A stretch of 64,000 nt of DNA from positions 62,001 through 126,000 of the forward strand of contig NZ_JAIBKA010000006.1 of assembly GCF_022603395.1 (NCBI RefSeq). Reading direction: 5' to 3'. Every line of letters begins with the position of its first letter. Positions within the stretch are counted from its first letter, which is position 1. Under the pieces are notes generated by a model, which worked only from the letters and a program-made list of their open reading frames with translations, had not been told where the DNA came from and searched no databases. The DNA comes from Desulfoferrobacter suflitae (GTDB lineage: Bacteria > Desulfobacterota > Syntrophobacteria > Syntrophobacterales > Syntrophobacteraceae). The position numbers and the translations under genes are program-made. Shown piece after piece: positions 60,713-64,000 of the stretch.

Positions 60713-61531
60713 ATGAGTAACCACCATAGAGACCTCTATGACACGCTGTTGCAAAAGGATTTGCTGAGCCAAGTCGGAGCCGTCCTGAACGGTTTCATCC
60801 ATAATGTTTGCGGACCGTTGCAGAATATGATTCTGCTGGTCGAGAATCTCAACAAGCGGCAAAAACACATGAACGACTTGGTGTCTGCCGGGAATGGCTT
60901 TGATCACACACAAGTTGTGGAATCGAGTGACGCCCAGCTGCACCGTTTGCAGCAGTTGTCGGAACAGCTTCTCGCTCTGACCAAAATCACGGAGGATATC
61001 AGGGTCCTGCAGCGGTTGTTGAACTACCCTTCATGGATTGACCTGCGCCCGGCAATCGAGACACTGGTTGCCCTGTGCCGCTGCGATCGCTTTGCGAAAT
61101 ACCAGGTCACATTTGAACTGAATCTGCCACAGAATCTACCGGTCATAGGCATCCCCGGCAACAAGCTCACCTTCGCCTTGATGCGCTTCCTGATGAATGC
61201 GTTGTACGCCGTACGCGATGCCGAGGAAAAAAGGATTGCCATCGAATGCCGTGCGCACGATGACTGGATACGGCTCAGTGTGCGGGATTCCGGGAGAGAA
61301 GCGGCGGCGGATCCAATGGATAAGGACTTTTTTTCACTGTTCGAACTGGCCGATTCGCAGACCCGGTCACGCGCCGAGGATACCAGCAGATACGGCAGGC
61401 CGGGGCTTTGGACCGTGAGCCGAGTTCTCGCCCCGTATGGTGCCAGGGTGCAGTTTGAGTCAGACCGGGAGACCACTGCAACGATCCTCATGATTCCCAT
61501 ACGCGGTCGGGAAGTCCGTCCTTTGAAATGA
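60713..61531 (+). CDS. Histidine-kinase-like protein without a sensor domain
   Basis: 272 residues. The H-box-like segment has GFIHNVCGPLQNMILLVENL (residues 26-45), where the usual HEI/L-xxPL is HNVCGPL. An ATPase fold follows: FALMRFLMNALYAVRD (N box), LSVRDSGRE (G1, with the second Gly replaced by Arg), and YGRPGLWTVSRVL (G2). The protein has no input domain. It may be a partner of the HD-GYP receiver just upstream. Activity is uncertain because several ATP-box residues are unusual. Confidence 0.72.
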   Translation: MSNHHRDLYDTLLQKDLLSQVGAVLNGFIHNVCGPLQNMILLVENLNKRQKHMNDLVSAGNGFDHTQVVESSDAQLHRLQQLSEQLLALTKITEDIRVLQRLLNYPSWIDLRPAIETLVALCRCDRFAKYQVTFELNLPQNLPVIGIPGNKLTFALMRFLMNALYAVRDAEEKRIAIECRAHDDWIRLSVRDSGREAAADPMDKDFFSLFELADSQTRSRAEDTSRYGRPGLWTVSRVLAPYGARVQFESDRETTATILMIPIRGREVRPLK

Positions 61532-61628
61532 TACTTCCTGCAGTTTTTGCCTGAACTGGGAATTTTTTTCCCGTCGATACCCGCCGCTGGATTCAGTGAT
61601 ACGGCTTTGTCAAAGGTCTTTTGCGTTG

Positions 61629-61644
61629 TGGAATGAGATTTGCT
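61629..61644 (+). promoter_or_regulatory. Sigma-54-type promoter
   Basis: TGGAATGAGATTTGCT: GG-N10-GC exact, -12 box TTGCT perfect. Start near 61656, about 46 nt before the ATG at 61702. Nearby GGGAA-TTTTT-TTCCC (about 61558-61572) can fold as a small hairpin. Confidence 0.62.
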
Positions 61645-61701
61645 CTGTCTCCCGGCTAACCCGGAAAATGAGCCGGATAACCATAACAGCGGAGAAACCC
61701 G

Positions 61702-62166
61702 ATGAAAGTGAATCCCATTTCTGGCAAGGAGATCGTTGCGGGCGGAATAAGCGGAACTGACGCCAACCACCATGCGGAATGCACGAAGTTTGCGGAGCTC
61801 TTGCGCGAGGAAAAAGAGCAGCGGTGCGGTGCGGAGGTGGAATCGGCGACCGGGCAGCCGCCCATAGCGTCCCAGATGACTGCCCTTCTGCCGATCGGTT
61901 CAATGTTTGCGCCCGAGGGCGAAATCGCCGGAGCCATTGATGGCCTGTGCGACGAGCTGGGCGGTGTAGTCCAGAGTCTTGCGACACCCGGCGCGGATTT
62001 GAGAACCCTGGAAAACGCGCTCTCATCCCTCAAAACCAAGGCGGATGATTTGAGGGGAATTGCGGCAACAATGCCGAACGATCCCCTACTGGCGGAATTG
62101 AGTGAAGAATTAGACATCTTGGCCTATGTGGAGTCTATCAAATGGGCAAGAGGTGACTACCTTTGA
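61702..62166 (+). CDS. Small protein of unknown function under sigma-54 promoter
   Basis: 154 residues, acidic, no membrane span and no signal peptide. The C-terminal half is helical (DLRTLENALSSLKTKADDLRGIAATMPNDPLLAELSEELDILAYVESIKWARGDYL) with the pattern LxxELxxL. GGAGAAA lies 4 nt before the ATG. The neighbours and promoter point to motility; function unknown. Confidence 0.65.
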   Translation: MKVNPISGKEIVAGGISGTDANHHAECTKFAELLREEKEQRCGAEVESATGQPPIASQMTALLPIGSMFAPEGEIAGAIDGLCDELGGVVQSLATPGADLRTLENALSSLKTKADDLRGIAATMPNDPLLAELSEELDILAYVESIKWARGDYL

Positions 62167-62167
62167 T

Positions 62168-62584
62168 ATGGCAATTCACCAGGCGACTCATCGCAGATTG
62201 ATCGGACGTACCTTGCTGGTTGCGGCCGTCTGCACGTTTATGGCCCCTGCCGTTCGATCGCCGTCCGCAGCAGCAGGACCCCTGCCCTCACGAATGGTTC
62301 TGGCAGGCCTGGAGGAAACCGAGGGTTCCATCGTTTATGGCTCGAAACCCTCGGCCGATGCGACCGGTGGCCCCTCATCCGCAACGTCCGCCGCCACACC
62401 CGGAACGCGCGCCGCAGGAAACAGAGTGGAGTACCGGGCAGGGCCGAGTGAAGATCAAAAACAGGCGCGCCGCTATCACGAATACCAAAAGGAAGCGGCA
62501 TCAATGGATATGCTGCCGAATTTGTTTATTGATTTGAGGCCCGGCCCGCGCACCGACCGCATCAACAACATCCCCGGACATTGA
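62168..62584 (+). CDS. Small secreted protein of unknown function
   Basis: 138 residues. An N-terminal hydrophobic stretch (RRLIGRTLLVAAVCTFMAPAV) looks like a Sec signal peptide. The mature part is Ala/Ser/Gly-rich and then basic, ending FIDLRPGPRTDRINNIPGH. The ATG is 2 nt after the previous stop, so translation may be coupled. No family that I recognise. Confidence 0.55.
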   Translation: MAIHQATHRRLIGRTLLVAAVCTFMAPAVRSPSAAAGPLPSRMVLAGLEETEGSIVYGSKPSADATGGPSSATSAATPGTRAAGNRVEYRAGPSEDQKQARRYHEYQKEAASMDMLPNLFIDLRPGPRTDRINNIPGH

Positions 62585-62919
62585 ACCCAACCGCTCCTGC
62601 CGCACCGACATGCACCCACGCCTGTCCCCCTCCCTGCCTGCCCCAAAGAATCCGGGGCGCCACCGGCCGACTTTCCGTTTTGCCGCCGTGTCACCGCATC
62701 TCTCACACCCATCCATAGGTGCCCCATGCCCGGGAATCAGAGCAAGTGCTCGGGCGGGCCGTCTTAGCACCCTGTGCCGCCGAAGTATTCGCTAAAGTAA
62801 ATGCCCTCAGCTGCCGATGAAAGCTGCAAGGAGACATGGCACGGCATTTCCCCCAGCGGTTTTTGCCGGCAAGCCGATGGATTGACCCAAGACTGATTTT
62901 GAAGCCAAGAGACACTGTG
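62585..62919. other. Intergenic region before cheR
   Basis: 335 nt, Pro-codon-like CCC-rich in its first part and without a gene. It carries a sigma-28-like promoter at 62793-62820. Confidence 0.5.
62793..62820 (+). promoter_or_regulatory. Sigma-28-like promoter for cheR-cheD
   Basis: TAAAGTAA, 12-nt spacer, GCCGATGA. Start near 62828. This position argues for the cheR start at ATG 62920 and against ATG 62836. Confidence 0.5.
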
Positions 62920-63750
62920 ATGCAAGAAGCCGGGTTACCTGATCATCTTTTTGAAAAGTACAGTGAACTTGTCTATCGAGAATGCGGCATCAATCTGCAT
63001 CAAGGCAAGCGCGCTCTCTTGCAGGCCCGTTTGAACAAGCGCCTGCGTGCCACAAAGCTCCCCGATTACGAAACTTACTATCGGTTCTTAACTGCCAGGG
63101 GCAATACGCAGGAGCTCATCCAATTCCTCGATTGCATAGCGACCAATTTGACCTACTTTTTCAGGGAAATTCAACACATGAAATTCCTTGAGCAAATATT
63201 GCCGGATTTGCTGGCGGAAAAAAGCAAGCGGCGGGACTGTCGGCTGCGCGTGTGGAGCGCCGGCTGCTCAAGCGGGGAAGAGCCGTACAGTCTGGCCATG
63301 TGCATTCTGCCCCACCTGGATGATTTTCCGGAATGCGATTTTCGCATTCTTGCTACGGACATATCCACCCGAGCTCTGGCGGTAGCCGCCCGGGGCATTT
63401 ATCCCAAGGAGAAGGTTCTAAAGGTTCCGGAACCCCTGAGAAGCCGCTACTTTCGACCAGACCCGTCGGACAGAGCGGCTGCACAGTATCACGTCGCGCA
63501 GGCACTGAAATCGATCATCAGTTTTCGCCGATTAAATCTAAAGGATGCGTACCCTTTCAAGGGCCCCTTCGATTACATATTTTGCCGCAATGTCATGATT
63601 TACTTTGACAAGTCGGTGCAGGAAAATCTCGTGAACAAAATGTCAGCTTACCTGAGTCCGGGTGGTTATCTGTTTGTGGGCCATTCGGAAAGTCTGATGG
63701 GACTGAAGCATTCATTGAAGTACGTTCGGCCCGCGGTCTATAGAAAATAG
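62920..63750 (+). CDS. cheR: Chemotaxis protein methyltransferase CheR
   Basis: 276 residues. Methylates glutamates on chemoreceptors with SAM. N-terminal helical domain FEKYSELVYRECGINLHQGKRALLQARLNKRL, then FLDCIATNLTYFFREIQHMKFLEQILPDL. The SAM motif is LRVWSAGCSSGEEPYSLAM, and FDYIFCRNVMIYFDK is diagnostic. ATG 62920 gives the family length; an upstream ATG 62836 has an SD too close to it. It should recognise receptors such as the one ending in DFKDF at 39939. Confidence 0.96.
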   Translation: MQEAGLPDHLFEKYSELVYRECGINLHQGKRALLQARLNKRLRATKLPDYETYYRFLTARGNTQELIQFLDCIATNLTYFFREIQHMKFLEQILPDLLAEKSKRRDCRLRVWSAGCSSGEEPYSLAMCILPHLDDFPECDFRILATDISTRALAVAARGIYPKEKVLKVPEPLRSRYFRPDPSDRAAAQYHVAQALKSIISFRRLNLKDAYPFKGPFDYIFCRNVMIYFDKSVQENLVNKMSAYLSPGGYLFVGHSESLMGLKHSLKYVRPAVYRK

Positions 63751-63786
63751 GGTTGCTGTCAACACAGGAATCATGATTGTAGATGC

Positions 63787-64000
63787 ATGAGAAAGGTTGT
63801 CGGTGTTGCGGATCTGGCAGTTAGCAACAGAGTCGGGGAGGTGCTCATCACCTACTCGCTGGGGTCCTGTATTGCTGTGGTCATCTATGACCCGCTGGTG
63901 AAGGTGGGCGGCATGCTGCATTATATGCTCCCGGATTCAAGTCTCGATGAAGCCAAGGCCAAGCAAGTGCCTGCCATGTTCGCCGACACGGGCATTCCCA
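63787..64000 (+). CDS. cheD: Chemoreceptor glutamine deamidase CheD, partial (cut by right edge)
   Basis: The first 71 codons are in the window. MRKVVGVADLAVSN..., then ITYSLGSCIAVVIYDPLVKVGGMLHYMLPDS, which holds the catalytic Cys and His of CheD (GLGSC..., GGMxH). It deamidates Gln to Glu on receptors and can interact with CheC. It follows cheR by 36 nt. No good SD was seen for ATG 63787. Confidence 0.93.
   Translation, partial: MRKVVGVADLAVSNRVGEVLITYSLGSCIAVVIYDPLVKVGGMLHYMLPDSSLDEAKAKQVPAMFADTGIP

Noticed and set aside
1-64000. CRISPR arrays, insertion sequences or prophage genes
   Set aside because: No regularly spaced direct repeats, transposase or integrase motifs, or phage structural genes were seen on either strand.

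Overview
The window reads as chromosomal DNA of a GC-rich, motile, Gram-negative bacterium. Gene content and order suggest an anaerobic deltaproteobacterium (Desulfobacterota), possibly near Syntrophobacter or other Syntrophobacteraceae. This rests on the rimP-nusA-ylxR-infB-ylxP-rbfA-nrnA-truB-rpsO-pnp-M16 run, the yajC-secD-secF block, many chemotaxis and c-di-GMP genes, and sigma-54 type promoters in front of motility genes. It is inference, not a database match. I saw no transposase, integrase, phage gene or CRISPR array.

Positions 1-2.4 kb hold housekeeping genes: a glycerophosphodiester phosphodiesterase cut by the left edge, TrmO, a NUDIX hydrolase, and a GreA-like factor that has lost both acidic catalytic residues. 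At 2.6 kb is tRNA-Gly(CCC) with its own promoter and terminator. From 2.9 to 16.5 kb runs a long plus-strand translation and RNA-metabolism operon. It starts with ribosome maturation (RimP), passes through NusA, IF-2, RbfA, TruB, S15 and PNPase, and ends with an M16 protease, a WalJ-like metallohydrolase and a Usp protein. From 16.7 to 20 kb, on the minus strand, is the yajC-secD-secF preprotein export module. From 20 to 28 kb are a conserved unknown gene, a CysQ-like phosphatase, and a minus-strand run of hybrid histidine kinase, AI-2E-type permease, prmA, comF and a probably frameshifted zinc-ribbon gene.

From 28.9 kb to the right edge the window is a motility and signalling island. It carries two HDOD proteins, a FliK-like protein paired with a small FlhB-C-like protein, a tandem receiver, two large chemoreceptors (one with a periplasmic CZB zinc domain), a GGDEF diguanylate cyclase, two PilZ proteins, an HD-GYP regulator, two lytic-transglycosylase-like proteins and a DnaJ-anchored triple-repeat protein. 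The flagellar genes proper are csrA, fliW, fliD, fliC, fliS, a FliT-like gene and flaG, and the window ends in cheR and a partial cheD. Promoters readable by eye link these genes. There are sigma-54 (GG-N10-GC) elements at 28.7, 43.9, 48.9 and 61.6 kb and sigma-28 elements before fliC, fliS, cheR and one transglycosylase. The fliC leader also carries a hairpin that fits a CsrA site.

The most unusual element is a three-gene minus-strand operon at 31.6-35.5 kb. Its products look like ZorA (MotA/ExbB-like with a long cytoplasmic tail), ZorB (MotB/OmpA-like) and ZorC (EH-signature), the sensor part of the Zorya anti-phage system. No ZorD helicase or ZorE nuclease gene is next to it. The operon sits inside the motility cluster, behind a near-consensus sigma-54 element. 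It may be an effector-less Zorya, a Zorya that uses an effector encoded elsewhere, or a repurposed stator-like complex.
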